Assembly (NCBI GenBank): GCA_025738555.1
Contig: JAOVFP010000006.1
Location: 2,170,001-2,234,000, forward strand
Length of the DNA: 64,000 nt
DNA from: Cyathus striatus
Taxonomy: Eukaryota > Basidiomycota > Agaricomycetes > Agaricales > Nidulariaceae
Reading direction: 5' to 3'
Shown here: in pieces, positions 46,128-57,730 of the stretch
How the letters are laid out: each line of letters starts with the position of its first letter
Numbering within the stretch: the first letter of the stretch is position 1
Notes under the pieces: generated by a model
Seen by the model: only the letters and a program-made list of their open reading frames with translations
What the model was told of the DNA's origin: nothing
Database searches by the model: none
Made by a program: the position numbers and the translations under genes

Positions 46128-47639
46128 ATGGCTCCAACTGGGACTTCAGTTACTCGCACAGCACATACCACTAGTCATACCAATGCTGTGGGTGCTCGTG
46201 CCACCCGTGCAGCTATGAGGCAACAGCCTCCAAGGAGTACTTCAGGTTCTCTACCTTCTACACCATCTCGGGTTACACCCAGCCCAGCGCCACCTCCTAG
46301 TGCTACTTTCCTGGGTCCACCCTCGACTTCCGCTCAGCTACTTTCTGTTCCTGCTGCCAGGAACCTCGGATCTGCTCAAGCTCCTCCAGATGGCACTCCA
46401 CCACCATACGGTACAGTCGCAGTAGACCGGGACACTCCCGAGGGTCACGGCTCCGATGGTGGTACCATTGGGCCGCCACCTCCACCTCCTTCTCAGCCCA
46501 ACCCTCCGTCTCCACCATCCTCAGACTCAGGGGATGATGGTGATGAGGATGATGTCGACAATCCCAGGCGCACACCTCTTGCGCGCCACTCCCAGGAAGA
46601 CCGGCTTACCGAAGCTCTCTTGAGAGTTGTGGAAACCACCCGGGGTACGTCGGGATCACGTCGGGAACGCAACGTTCAAAAGCCAGATACTTTTGACGGT
46701 TCCAGTGCTGAGAAGTTGGAGCAGTTCATTACGCAATGCCAAATTTACTTCCGGAATAATCCTTCCCAATACTCAGATGGACATTCCCAGGTCAACTTCG
46801 CTCTCGCATATCTTTGGGATACCGCGCTTCAGCTCGTTATGCCGACCCTCTCCAATCCCTATGCTGATGATGAGTTCCTTCACTCTTGGGAGGTTTTCGT
46901 CGTCATGCTAGAGGATAACTTTGGGTTAGCAAACCCGGAAGGGGATGCCGAGAATGATCTGGATGTCCTCATTATGAAGGATTCACAGAAACTGTCCAAG
47001 TATCTTGTACAGTTCAACAGGCTTGCACAGCGCACCGACTGGGATGATAAGTCCTTATGCCACCAACTCTATTCCGGGTTTCCGGGTCGCATTAAGGATG
47101 AGATCTCTCATGTTGGGAAACCTACCACAAAGCGCAGGATGATTAAGCTAGCTCAAGGGATCGATAGTCGGTACTGGGAACACCAGTCCGAGCATACGCG
47201 GGAATCCCACCAGCCTTGGGGTTTGCGGGTTCCGGATAGCTCTATTAAAGCTACTACAAACCGCCCCGCAGTCACCCCAGCACCTTCCCGCCTCGTTTTG
47301 GGTCAATATGCGCCACATCCGAGTTATCCCCACCGTGCTGGTAGTCACCCACCTCGTTCCTTGCAGCCTCCCCAACAGTGGAGGCCAGAATTGAATGACA
47401 AGGTTGGTCGAGATGGCAAACTTTTGCCACAAGAACGTCAGCGTTGCATGGACAACAATCTATGCTTGTTCTATGGTAATCCGGGGCATCGCGCCAAAGA
47501 ATGTCCCCACTCTGCCTCTTCCGCGGCTAGAGCCCGGGCATCCGGAATATCCGCTTCGGCTCCTACGTCGGCTTCTGCGGGTCCCTCGACCCGCAGGTCC
47601 GCGCCTCTTTCCAACCCAGCTTCGGGTTCGAAAAAATAG
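46128..47639 (+). CDS. gag: Gag polyprotein of Gypsy element
   Basis: An open frame of about 500 aa (start at the Met before APTGTSVTR; an upstream in-frame Met lies at 46095). A Pro/Ser-rich N-terminus precedes the capsid-like region NVQKPDTFDGSSAEKLEQF and LGLANPEGDAENDL-type segments. The CCHC knuckle near the end reads CLFYGNPGHRAKEC: the second Cys is replaced by Tyr (TAT at 47472-47474), a G-to-A change from the expected TGT, which should disrupt zinc binding. It ends TAG at 47639; pol is in another frame. Gag forms the virus-like particle that packages element RNA. Confidence 0.85.
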   Translation: MAPTGTSVTRTAHTTSHTNAVGARATRAAMRQQPPRSTSGSLPSTPSRVTPSPAPPPSATFLGPPSTSAQLLSVPAARNLGSAQAPPDGTPPPYGTVAVDRDTPEGHGSDGGTIGPPPPPPSQPNPPSPPSSDSGDDGDEDDVDNPRRTPLARHSQEDRLTEALLRVVETTRGTSGSRRERNVQKPDTFDGSSAEKLEQFITQCQIYFRNNPSQYSDGHSQVNFALAYLWDTALQLVMPTLSNPYADDEFLHSWEVFVVMLEDNFGLANPEGDAENDLDVLIMKDSQKLSKYLVQFNRLAQRTDWDDKSLCHQLYSGFPGRIKDEISHVGKPTTKRRMIKLAQGIDSRYWEHQSEHTRESHQPWGLRVPDSSIKATTNRPAVTPAPSRLVLGQYAPHPSYPHRAGSHPPRSLQPPQQWRPELNDKVGRDGKLLPQERQRCMDNNLCLFYGNPGHRAKECPHSASSAARARASGISASAPTSASAGPSTRRSAPLSNPASGSKK

Positions 47640-47701
47640 GGAGCGGTCCTCTGGACACCACACAAGCCGAGGACCGCGTTGTTCCCCCTTGTGCGCAGCC
47701 G

Positions 47702-50700
47702 ATGCAGGTAAGACTCAACGCTTCCGCTCTTTCCGACCCCAATGCCCTTCATATTCCACTTTGTAGTACCATCCATGCTCTCCCTACACCCTGTACAGTT
47801 TCATATAGCGCTCTAGTCGATTCGGGTTCTACCCATTGTTTTATGGATTCATCTTTCATTCGGACACATGCTATTCCTACCTCACCTACTCCACCTATTG
47901 CTCTCAGACTTTTCAATGGCACCACCAATCATGTTATAACTGAGTTCGTTACACTGCCTGTACTATTCCCTACTGGTGAATGTATTACAGTCAAACTCTA
48001 TGTGACACCTCTTGATTCCGTGTGTTCTGCAGTCCTAGGATACAATTGGCTCACCCGCTTCAATCCATTGATTGACTGGGTATCGGGCTCATTAACATTC
48101 CGGACTCCAGTCACTTCTGAGCGACGTCCGCTCAAATCCGGGATCTCGGAACCAGGTTCCGCTTCCGAGGATCCATCTCCGGTCACCTCTGATGAGTCTC
48201 TGCCACCTCCTCCTAGCATTTCGCTAATAAACGGTGCCGCCTTCTCGCATGCATGCCGTTTAGAGGGAGCACAGACTTTCCGTATCCAGCTTGGTGCTGT
48301 CGCTTCCGCCGCTGCCCTCAATCCAGAGGAAGCTCCGGATCTCTCTTCAATACCGTCTGAGTATCATGAGTTTGCTGATGTATTTAGCAAGTCCCGGGCA
48401 GATACACTTGCCCCTCACCGTCCCTACGACTTAAAGATCAACCTAGAAGAAGGTGCTTCACCTCCTGTAGGTCAGATCTATTCCCTTTCCCAATCTGAGC
48501 TTTCCACTCTTCGGGAATTCATCGATGAACATATCCAGATCGGATTCATTCAACCTTCATGCTCTCCGCACAGGGCTCCTGTCCTTTTTGTCTGCAAGAA
48601 GGACGGATCGCTTCGGCTTTGTGTGGATTTCTGCGGGTTGAACGCTATTTCTAAAAAGGACCGTTATCCTTTGCCACTCATTTCAGATTTGCTCGACAGT
48701 CCCCGTCGCGCCCGTATCTACACCAAGATCAACCTGCGTCATGCGTACCACCTGGTCCGCATTGCCGAGGATGATGAATGGAAAACCGCTTTCCAGACTC
48801 GCTATGGATCCTTTGAATGGCTAGTCATGCCCTTCGGACTTTCCAATGCACCCGCGGGTTTCCAACGCTTCATGAACGACATTTTCAAAGATCTTCTCGA
48901 TGTGTGCGTCATAGTTTATTTGGATGACATCCTTATATACTCTGATAACCTTGCGCAACATTGCCAACATGTCAGGGAAGTTTTGCGTCGACTCCGGAAG
49001 CATGGGTTGTACGCATGCGCGGATAAGTGTGAGTTCCACTCGGAATCCATGGAATATCTCAGATATATACTATCGCCCAACGGTCTCACCATGTCTCCAA
49101 CAAAGGTGAAGACTATTCAAGAATGGCCGGAACCAAGGAAAGTAAAAGACATTCAATCTTTCCTTGGGTTTGCTAATTTCTATCGACGTTTTATATACAA
49201 CTATTCCGACATAGTTGTTCCGCTCACCCGCCTTACCCGGAAGGGTAATCCGTGGAACTTCTCGGAAAAATGCCATTCTGCTTTCACTGAACTTAAGGAC
49301 GCTTTCACGTCGGCACCCATTCTTACCCATTGGGTTCCCGACAAGCAGCTCATCGTGGAAACCGACGCTTCGGATTACGCGTTGGCTGCTATCCTGTCTA
49401 TAGTTTCCGATGATGGCGAGATTCACCCTATCGCTTTCCACTCACGAACCTTTACACCTCCCGAGTTAAACTATGACACCCACGACAAGGAATTGCTTGC
49501 TATCTTTGAAGCATTCCAAGTCTGGCATCATTACCTGGAAGGTTCCGGTTCACCCATTGACATCGTCACAGACCACAAGAACTTGGAATACTTTTCCACA
49601 ACCAAGATCTTGTCCCGATGACAAGCCCAATGGTCCGAGTATCTTTCCCAGTTCAATCTAGTTATCCGCTTTCAACCTGGAAAACTCGGGGCGAAGCCGG
49701 ATGCTCTGACTAGACGATGGGACATCTACCCTAAAGAGGGGGATAGCAACTACACTAAGGTCAATCCGCATAACTATCGTCCAGTGTTCACACAGGAACA
49801 GCTTATCACTTCTCTCCGAGCAACATCACTTATTGTACCCGCTCTTCGCGCTAGTATCATCATGGACATTGAACAGTTACATACTGATATATTATCAGCT
49901 CTCCCTAATGACCCGGTTGCAGTTATCCGAATGCGGACTCCCGAGAATCATTGGACTGTAACCCCAGACGGTTTCCTCCGTCTAGATAACCAGATCTATG
50001 TTCCGGACTCCGGAACCCTTCGGCTTCGGGTTTTACAGTACAAACACGACCACCCGCTTTCAGGACACCTTGGACAGAACAAGACCCTCGAGCTAATTCG
50101 ACGCAAATATACTTGGCCACTTATACAGACGTTTGTAAAGGACTATTGTAAGTCTTGTAATACTTGCATGCGTTCTAAACCACAGCGCCACTGCCCGTAC
50201 GGAACCCTGAAACAACTTCCAGTTCCTGGACGCCCATGGCACTCGATATCTATGGATTTCATAGATCAACTTCCAAAATCATCGGCTTCCAAGTATGATT
50301 CTATACTCGTTATCGTGGATCGTTTCTCCAAGCAATCTATCTTCATTCCCACTCATACCACTTGCTCTTCTTCCGACCTTGCGCTTCTATTTGTACTTCA
50401 TGTCTTTTCCAAGCATGGAGTCCCGGAACACATCACTTCCGATCGTGGTTCCAAGTTTGTGTCGCATTTCTTCCGTTCCCTCGGTACAGCCCTCGACATC
50501 ACTTTACATTTCACCTTGGGTTATCACCCCGAAGGCGACGGCCAAACAGAACGCACAAACCAAACTCTGGAACAATACCTTCAGGCCTACTGCAACTACC
50601 AGCAGGATAACTGGTGTGATCTCTTACCTCTTGCTGAATTTGCTTACAATAATGCACCGAGCGCAACCACAGGAATTTCACCGTTCTACGCAAACAAGGG

Positions 50701-51337
50701 TTATCACCCGAACCTTGCGATACATCCAGAACGTGATCTCACTTCCGCTCGTGCCCGGGACTTCGCAGTAAACCTCGAGGAACTTCACGAGATGCTTCGG
50801 ACCGAAATACTCAGTGCGCAGAAACATTACCAAGCACCCGCCGATGCGCATCGCAAACCCGCACCTGCATTCCCCGTCGGGACAAAGGTATACGTCAAAG
50901 CCGAGTACTTCCAGACAACCCGACCATCCCAGAAACTTGCAGAAAAGTTCCTAGGACCTTTTGAAGTCATCGCACTTGCCGGATCGCATTCGCGTACCTT
51001 GCGCCTTCCAGAACAATTTCGTGCAGTCCACCCAGTATTCCATGTATCCATGCTTGAACCCAATACTGAAAATACTATCCCAGATCGCATTATTCCTCCA
51101 CCACCACCTGTCCAGGTTGATGGTGATATTGAATACGAGGTCTCGGAAATATTGGACTCTAAACTGGATCGTCGTTTGCGTTGCAAACTGAGGTACTATG
51201 TACGCTGGCTAGGGTATGAAGGGACCGATGAAGAGTTTTCATGGCTTCCGGCCACAGAACTGGAACATGCTACAGATATCATCGAAGAGTTCCACTCCCG
51301 CTATCCGGATAAGCCCGGCCCTACTCCTATTTCTTAA
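47702..51337 (+). pseudogene. pol: Pol polyprotein of Gypsy element (inactivated)
   Basis: One frame with one in-frame TGA (49619-49621). Protease: ALVDSGSTHCF. Reverse transcriptase: CVDFCGLNAISKKDRYPLP, MPFGLSNAPAGFQ and the intact YLDDILIYS box. Motif A reads YTKINLRHAYH, the catalytic Asp replaced by Asn (AAC, 48731-48733). RNase H: VETDASDYALAAIL, THDKELLAI, VTDHKNLEYF. The TGA follows ILSR where Arg (CGA) is usual, before QAQWSEYL. Integrase: H..H and CKSCNTC zinc region, then MDFI, TSDRGSKF and GDGQTERTNQ (DDE). A chromodomain (YEVSEILDSK to YVRWLGYEGTDEEFSWLPA) closes the protein and would guide integration to marked chromatin. TGA and motif-A loss make it non-functional. Confidence 0.95.
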
Positions 51338-51461
51338 TTTTCATGTTACTTATTATCCGCTTGCAGTTTCACCTTATACAAAAACCAAAAACAACGAATA
51401 ACAACCAAAAAGCGAGATACAAGTACATTAATTCTTTGGTAACGTGTTACGACCATTTCCA

Positions 51462-52586
51462 TCACTCCCTCAACGTCTGCGACTCGACCCGAGCTCCTAC
51501 TTCACCTTCCGACGCAATCCCGGAACCCGTAACAACTTCCTCGTATGCATCCGGATCGCAGAGGCATTCCGCGAGCAGGGTTTCGATGTTGGAAACATGG
51601 ACGACGTGCTCGGATACTTCGGCAACTACTCGCGACAACTTACCAAGTTCACCTACCACTTGGCGATTGGTATCCGCGAGGTTTCCGAGTTGAGTGATCA
51701 TCTCCCTTTGCAAAGAGATGATAGTATCGTTCTGCAGCCGCATTGCGCTTAGGATGGATGTTGCGACATTCATGGAAGTGGACAAGGAGACCAGATTAGC
51801 AGAATCGTTTGCACTAGAGGATCGGAACGATGGACCCGCTACTGTGGATGAAGAACGGATAAACTCATCATCCGTGTCGTCGATCCGAGCCCGCTTCATG
51901 CTTTGACGAGACGACTGGCGAGATGGCGCAATGGATGGGGGACCCATGTGAGTATCCGAGTGTTCCAAAGGACCGGATGGAATGGGACTTGTTCCAGCTT
52001 TGTTCCGGCCTCGAGTGCTAAGGGAACATTTTCCCTTAAGCACCCCGCAAGCAACGCAAGCACTACAGGGAGTTCCTATAAACTATACAGACCGATAATC
52101 ATGTTTTACTCACCTGTTTGACTCCCTCAAGCGATAACACTCAGTTCCCCGATCCTGACAGTTTATGCAAGGCACATCATGATAGTAGCGTAGTTCCTTT
52201 GGCTCCCCAGAATCATCCGTACCCTTACCCTTACTATTTCCTATGTTTCCACCAATTTCCGCCTCATATCCAGAACCCGTCACGTCTCCCGACACTTCCG
52301 ACCCACTCCTGACACTCGTCTCCGTCGGATTTACGACCCGCGGCGTAACCATGTTTGCCGCCTTCCCGGAACGAACAGAGGGAAGCGTTGCCGGTGGAAC
52401 AGCAACGTATGTGGCATTCTCCCGCCTTGGAGCCGGATTTATAGGCCTCAGCTTTGGTCTTGGCTTTCCGGAACTACTCCGGGATGCTGGAGTCGAATTT
52501 TCTGACTGTTGGTTGGCCGCACGATAGGCTAGGAAAGCAGCATAACCTTCCGAAGAAATATTTGCTAGATTGACACTCTTATCCAT
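51462..52586 (-). CDS. Antisense spliced gene in the Gypsy 3' region, Zn2Cys6-type cluster
   Basis: Read on the strand opposite to gag-pol. Exon 1 (52586-52114) and exon 2 (52062-51462) are joined by a 51-bp intron (GTGAGT..CTGTAG), giving 358 codons including stop with no internal stop. Splicing brings together CINCQDRGTEC and CVACGVLKGKC, yielding C-X2-C-X6-C-X9-C-X2-C-X6-C, the spacing of fungal Zn2Cys6 binuclear clusters; a basic stretch flanks it. The 150 residues before are Ser/Pro/Arg-rich. After it come RARIDDTDDEF and a long hydrophobic-heptad helix (SMNVATSILSAMRLQND to VAEVSEHVVHVSNIE), a likely coiled coil. It could bind DNA, and possibly regulate the element; both are inferences. 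A chance antisense frame is the alternative, but the intron and cysteine spacing argue against it. Confidence 0.7.
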
Positions 52587-52715
52587 GATGGGGGTTAGAA
52601 AGGAATCAGATGCGCATATGTTCTCTTATTTGAACATCTACTAACCAATAGGATTTCTTGTATTATTTTTAGTTATATATTCTCACACACAGTATGACCT
52701 TGTGGGCTCGGCCCT

Positions 52716-52725
52716 AAAAGGGGGA
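52716..52725 (+). other. Polypurine tract of Gypsy element
   Basis: AAAAGGGGGA directly upstream of the 3' LTR, the expected primer site for plus-strand DNA synthesis. Confidence 0.8.
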
Positions 52726-52728
52726 TAC

Positions 52729-53494
52729 TGTTATATCCGTGTCCGGATACATCGTGCCGACGTTCCCACGTGACCTTCCAACATACCCAGTCCATTCCCG
52801 GAACGTACCTGCTTTGGGTTTACACTTCCCGACATTCCCGCCCAGGAACATACCCGGAACCCGTCGGGTTTTCTATTGGGTATCCCGGATACGTACTTTC
52901 TCTTATGATGGCCTCACCGCGTCATCATTCTATTACTCCTCTCTTCCATTCCTACTTATACGTTTCATTATGGCCTTTGTAGATTAGTTCCTTATTCTTC
53001 ATTCTGAGCATGTCATTTGCGCCCCTACTCCGCTTTGCCAAGACTTCATTTCCTACTTACTCCTTTGACTTGTCCTTTGTATAATACTTCTACATTCGTA
53101 TCTACAGGTTCCTACTTAGTATAAGTAGTCTTCCAGATGTAATAGGTAGTCTTCAGTATTCGTATCAACTCTGTACACTTTCTTCCTACTCTAAGTTCCG
53201 AAACCCACTCTGGGTTTTCCTTCGGGTTTCTCTCCCGCTACCTAGTGTAGTGGCGAAGCCTTCTCTTATACTCTGGAACGTCTTCCTTGGTTACATATCA
53301 TCTTCCTCGAAATACAAACCATTCCCTGGGGATATCCAGGTGGCGCAGCACACAAGCTGAAGCCACGGTTCTTTCTGCACTCCCACTCTACGTTTCCGCA
53401 CCCGTACTCACTTTGGGTTTCCGTTATAGTTCTCCCACACCCTCCGGGTGTCTTCACAACCACTTCTAAGCAGGAAGAGAATCGGTACATAACA
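52729..53494 (+). repeat. 3' LTR of Gypsy element
   Basis: 766 bp, TGTTAT..TAACA, followed by the CTGAA target duplication. It keeps CpG at several places where the 5' LTR has TpG, and the reverse at a few others. Confidence 0.95.
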
Positions 53495-53595
53495 CTGAAT
53501 CCATACTTGACTGAATTGACCGTTAGTTAAAGTAGCTTTCAAATACTGTCCGATTTCTTCCTGCTACTAACATCTGGAGAGTTGTCCTAAGCGCA

Positions 53596-55468
53596 ATGAG
53601 GAGAAGTCTCTTTGAGGCTTTACCCGTCCATCATTGTTTGGCACAAATATCGCGTTGCTGGGGGCCCCGTACAATCTCAACCGTATCTTCATCTTCCCGA
53701 ACCTCGGATGCTGAGAATGAGCATGACATTTTCAAGTATGCATCCGGTCATTGGTTCATCAATGAAAAACATGAATTACAACAGTGCTATCTCAAGTTTA
53801 ACATTCCAGCTTTGAAAAAGGCTGCTATAGACGCCGTAGAAGGTGCTACATCAGTCGTCGACTTCCGCAAACTCGTGGATGGGTGGTCTAATAAAATGCT
53901 CTCACTTACCATGGATAATGGTAAATCTGTAGTGGCTCGGCTTCCTTGCCGCATTGTGGGACCCATTGAGCAGACTGTTAAAAGTGAAGTTGCAACTATG
54001 GAGTTTGTCCGTACATGACTTGGGCTGCCAGTGCCCCGCGTCCTCGGATGGTGCTCAAGGTCTGAAGCTACCGATGTGTCCTCTGCCTACATTATTATGG
54101 AAGACGTTAAAGGTCTGCCTGTTCATGTAGCTGGGGACAACTTATCACTCTCCCAAAAGTGCCAGGTTATGGATGAAATCATCGAAATACAGCGGAAAAT
54201 GGCTTCGTTTACATTTCCAGGGTATGGAAGTATATACTATTGCAATGATTTGAAAGACAATTATATTCCTATCGACGACACCTTCGTATTAGGACCGGCA
54301 GTGACATCATCACTTACTTATCAAAATCGAGACAAGATTGATATATCGAGAGGCCCATGTAAGCACCATACTCATCAACACCATAATTAAACACAACTTA
54401 TTTATCAGTATCATACCACAGGGACATCTGTCGAAAAATATCTTCAAACAGTTGTTAATGTAGAGAAGCGCTGGATAAAAGGGCATGCAAGGCCAGAACT
54501 CCTGTCCAGTTTTCAGCATTTTCCTGATGCTGTTTCTGATCCAGCTGCTCATATAGAGTTGCTAGAGAGAATTGAGAAGCTGATTCCATTTATAACCTTA
54601 GAACGTGTTCCAAGATTAACAAAGCCTATTCTTTGGCACCCTCAGAATTTTTCTTGTGCGAATATCATGATTTCAGATGACTTTCTTGCAGGAAAGACAA
54701 ATCAAATGGTCTCCCTTATTGATTGGCAGCACAGCCTGGTTGGTCCACTATATCTTCAAGCAAAGAAATTTTCAATGTGCCTGGATGACCCAATAAAATT
54801 TATGTCTGGCTCAAGCACACCAGAACTTACCAACGACCAAATCATGTTGGCCAAATATTACTTTGAGTGATTCGTCGCTGAAGAAGAACTCAGAGCATGT
54901 TTATATGCTTTTTCTGATGAGGCTGGAAAGCTTCTTCAAAGTGTTATACATGGAATATTTGAATTGTGGAATGGCCAATTTATGGAGGTATGTAAATGCC
55001 TCGTCCCAATTAATAATATAAAATTAGAACCAGTTTATTTAGACCAGGAATGCGATGCTAGAACTTGAAGAGCTCTTAACTGAAAATGGAACACCATTTC
55101 CAGCATTAAACTCCTCACTGGAAGAATGTTCTCGTTATCGAGAAGAATATAAAGAATGGACTGGAATTCAAGATAGTTATCGATTATTGTGTGGCAAGAT
55201 AGGATTGGCCGAGGAGGGCTGGGTTGAAGCTTCAAACTATGAGAGATCATGCTTAATTCACAAGTGGTATCACGATGAATGGATTTCGTTTGGAATGTCG
55301 GAAGATGATTGGCCATTTGAGGCGCCATATTCTTTGGATGAACTCCCCATGATTCAGAAGGCAGTTTACGATGTATGGATTTCGTCTGGAAGATCGGCGG
55401 ACAATTGGCCACTTGAGGTTCCAGATTCGTGCGACAAATTATCGAAGGAACCACTAAATCACGAATGA
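53596..55468 (+). pseudogene. AIM9/APH-family (aminoglycoside phosphotransferase-fold) pseudogene
   Basis: Three exons (53596-54358, 54422-54987, 55043-55468; introns of 63 and 55 bp with good splice sites) give 585 codons in one frame. The N-terminus MRRSLFEALPVHH is basic and fits a mitochondrial presequence. Matches to fungal AIM9/FMP29-type APH kinases include NGKSVVARLPCRIVGP, MEDVKGLPV, ILWHPQN and SLIDWQHSLVGP. Two in-frame TGA codons (54016-54018, 54868-54870) break it. The catalytic-loop Asp expected after LWHP is replaced by Gln, though DWQ (metal-binding Asp) remains. The C-terminus holds two copies of a DEWISFGMSEDDWPFE-like unit. The Gypsy 3' LTR ends only 102 bp upstream, so the insertion may have removed its promoter. 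Confidence 0.75.
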
Positions 55469-55555
55469 ATTTATGACTGGGGTTAATCATAGGCCTGAGC
55501 CACAATTTATAGCTCGGGATTTACTAGATAATACGATTGAGTTTTGAAAGGAGTA

Positions 55556-55942
55556 CTGTACTAATCAAAATACTTCAGCAGTCATGCGTCACACAGCTAC
55601 CTGACGTGCCGAAATTTGGTACTTGTCACGCGTCATAACTGCAACTGACGGAAGGTCTGAGAGGTCACGGATAAAAATGTCGCTGAAGAAGGTTCGAACA
55701 AATGATTTTTTCAATTTTTCTTCGCAAATTCGGCCCTTTACAACGTTTAAATACAACTTACCGTTAGACCACGACATCCTATCAATTAATTACACTTAAA
55801 AGCTATATATTTGGGGCTCTTCTACTCATGAAGATGCCGAATTTCTTAAATTGTCACGCAATATTTTCGTCCTGACGAAGTGGTTCCGCGGTTGGACCTG
55901 TCACGCACATATAAGGGTGCCGAAGTATTTTGATTAGTACAG
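55556..55942. mobile_element. MITE with TA duplication (Tc1/mariner-like)
   Basis: 387 bp with terminal inverted repeats CTGTACTAATCAAAATACTT and its complement, flanked by TA on both sides (55554-55555, 55943-55944). TIR symmetry extends into the TA. The interior has no coding capacity. TA target duplication and short TIRs fit Tc1/mariner-type MITEs. It sits 3' of the AIM9-like pseudogene. Confidence 0.65.
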
Positions 55943-55944
55943 TA

Positions 55945-57087
55945 GTTTGTCCACTCTGCTAGTAGCTGACCACCTAAGGATCACTACTATCTTTAAAGAT
56001 AGTATTTTTATAAGATAAAGAAACTACATACTTAGTTGACGGCTGTCTGACAGTGATCACTTTGTAGTTTGAAGGTATTGGAGACTACTATCAACGAATA
56101 TTTGATCTAGCTGACTGTATAAGGAACAGCTTATTATCCGAAGTTACGAGCGAGTCGTGAATTAGTCAATGCACTATCCGTGGACTTTCATGTTAGTTCA
56201 TATTACATCACAAGGTGTTAACACATTGATGTTTTAGCTTGGTTCTAGCCACAGTAAATGTGGAAGATGCTGACTCTAAGAACTATTAGTCAACAGAAGA
56301 AAACATAAAGATTACTAGATTCTGAAAATACAATAAAATAGTGCATGTTGATGCCAGGCACTTCCGTGTCTCAGAACTCTGAGTTACGCTTCCATGAAAT
56401 TTTTGTATGCTAAATCCAGCAAAATGCTCGCAAGGAATAACAGTGCTAATCAGTACTTAGCGCTTAGCCATCACCACTTTTAAATTTCATGTACAGAAAG
56501 TTCCACAATGTCGTTGCATTCTCTGATATTTTGAGGGCTGTCGTGTCATCCGCTTCCATATGATTGATGCTGATACTTTTTTACAGCGTCTAACAGGTCG
56601 CGGTTCTATTTTTTCAATACTAACTTGTTATCCACGATATTCCGATGACCTCGTCGAGTGAAGGTGATTATACAGTGCCTCCAAGCGTCTGTACAAGAAT
56701 AACTACATTAAACGCCGGAGTTAGACATCGAATGTCTTAGCTAGCGCCAAATATCGCTCGTTTCTGGAACTGATGACAGAATGAAGTTTCCCGGGGTTTG
56801 TATTTATGTATTTACTACAGCGTATCCACATGCAACCACCTTGAACGATGTATTGCTGCACTTATATTTAGATTCATTAGCGCCATGTTGATTTTCTTCA
56901 TATTTTCATGGTCAAAATATATCGCGGGAAGTGCGGAAGCTCATCAACACCGATGGACAAATGTAAAGTATGGATACCACGGTATTTACCAAAACAGAAT
57001 TCTACATGATATAAAAACTGGGAGTTGAAGAGGTAAGTAAATTCAGACCAGCCTATAGCCTCAGCCACTTGCTACCTTGACTACACA
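55945..57087. other. Intergenic region, nothing recognised
   Basis: AT-rich, without coding potential beyond short frames; it contains the promoter of the secreted protein gene at its right end. Confidence 0.5.
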
Positions 57088-57730
57088 ATGAATCCCAAGA
57101 GCAGCTTGATCATTATTGTTCTGTTTGGCCTGACGCACTGGGATGTGTTCGCCAATTCATTACCAACGTTGAAACAGAAGGGTGTGCTGGAAGTATGAAG
57201 TCAATACTTATGATACTTCGTACTTCCACTGAAATTTCTATTAGAATCGCTCTGATGCTACATGTGCAGATCCAAACACCGCAGTCAACATTCAAGAATG
57301 GTACAGCCCAGCAAACAAAGCTCATTTCATCGACAGCCGTTATGCTTTTATCAGCTCCAACTTTGGCGGAAACGACTTCCAATTCCAAGGGGACATTTTC
57401 CGCGCTTGGCAGACACAGGAGACTGGAACTGTACCTCTTTTCAGTCTATTTAATCCCACGAATACGGATTGGATGTTTTTGATTCCTAGCAGCAACGGTA
57501 CACTTCCAAGTGCCCCGGGGTATACCATTCAAGGTGCACCTAATACTTTTATCTATCCTACGCAGATATGCGGAAGTGTGCCGCTTTTTTCGGTGTTTAG
57601 TACCTCAATTGGAGACCATTGGTATACCCTGGATACTAATGAGCGTGATCACCTTACTCAAAACGGTTTCGGCGTTGACGCAGGGATTGTTGGATTTGTT
57701 TTGCCTCTTAGTGAGTCATTCAGTGGATAA
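57088..57730 (+). CDS. Secreted protein, DUF5648-like repeats
   Basis: Exon 1 (57088-57192) encodes a signal peptide (MNPKSSLIIIVLFGLTHWDV, cleavage probably after FA-N) and exon 2 (57245-57730), after a 52-bp intron, the mature domain; 196 aa in total. The mature part contains two diverged repeats of the pattern PLFSxFNPTNTDWMFL and PLFSVFSTSIGDHWYTLD, then ERDHLTQNGFGVDAGIVGFV. This order (PL-x-R/S-x-Y/F, DH-x-YT, E, GY-x-x-EG, G-Y/F-V) is the DUF5648 pattern, found in secreted fungal and bacterial proteins of unknown function, often appended to glycosidases or peptidases. Intact. The gene lies between repeats with no operon-like partner. Confidence 0.7.

Larger units (their letters stand above)
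45325..53494 (+). mobile_element. Full-length Ty3/Gypsy chromovirus LTR retrotransposon
   Basis: An 8170-bp element with two 766-bp LTRs beginning TGTTAT and ending TAACA, flanked by the 5-bp target duplication CTGAA (45320-45324 and 53495-53499). Order: 5' LTR, gag, protease, reverse transcriptase, RNase H, integrase, chromodomain, a 1.4-kb region with an antisense gene, polypurine tract (AAAAGGGGGA, 52716-52725), 3' LTR. Domain order and the chromodomain define a chromovirus. No tRNA-complementary primer-binding site was recognised just after the 5' LTR. Inactivating changes in gag and pol show this copy is not autonomous. Confidence 0.95.
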
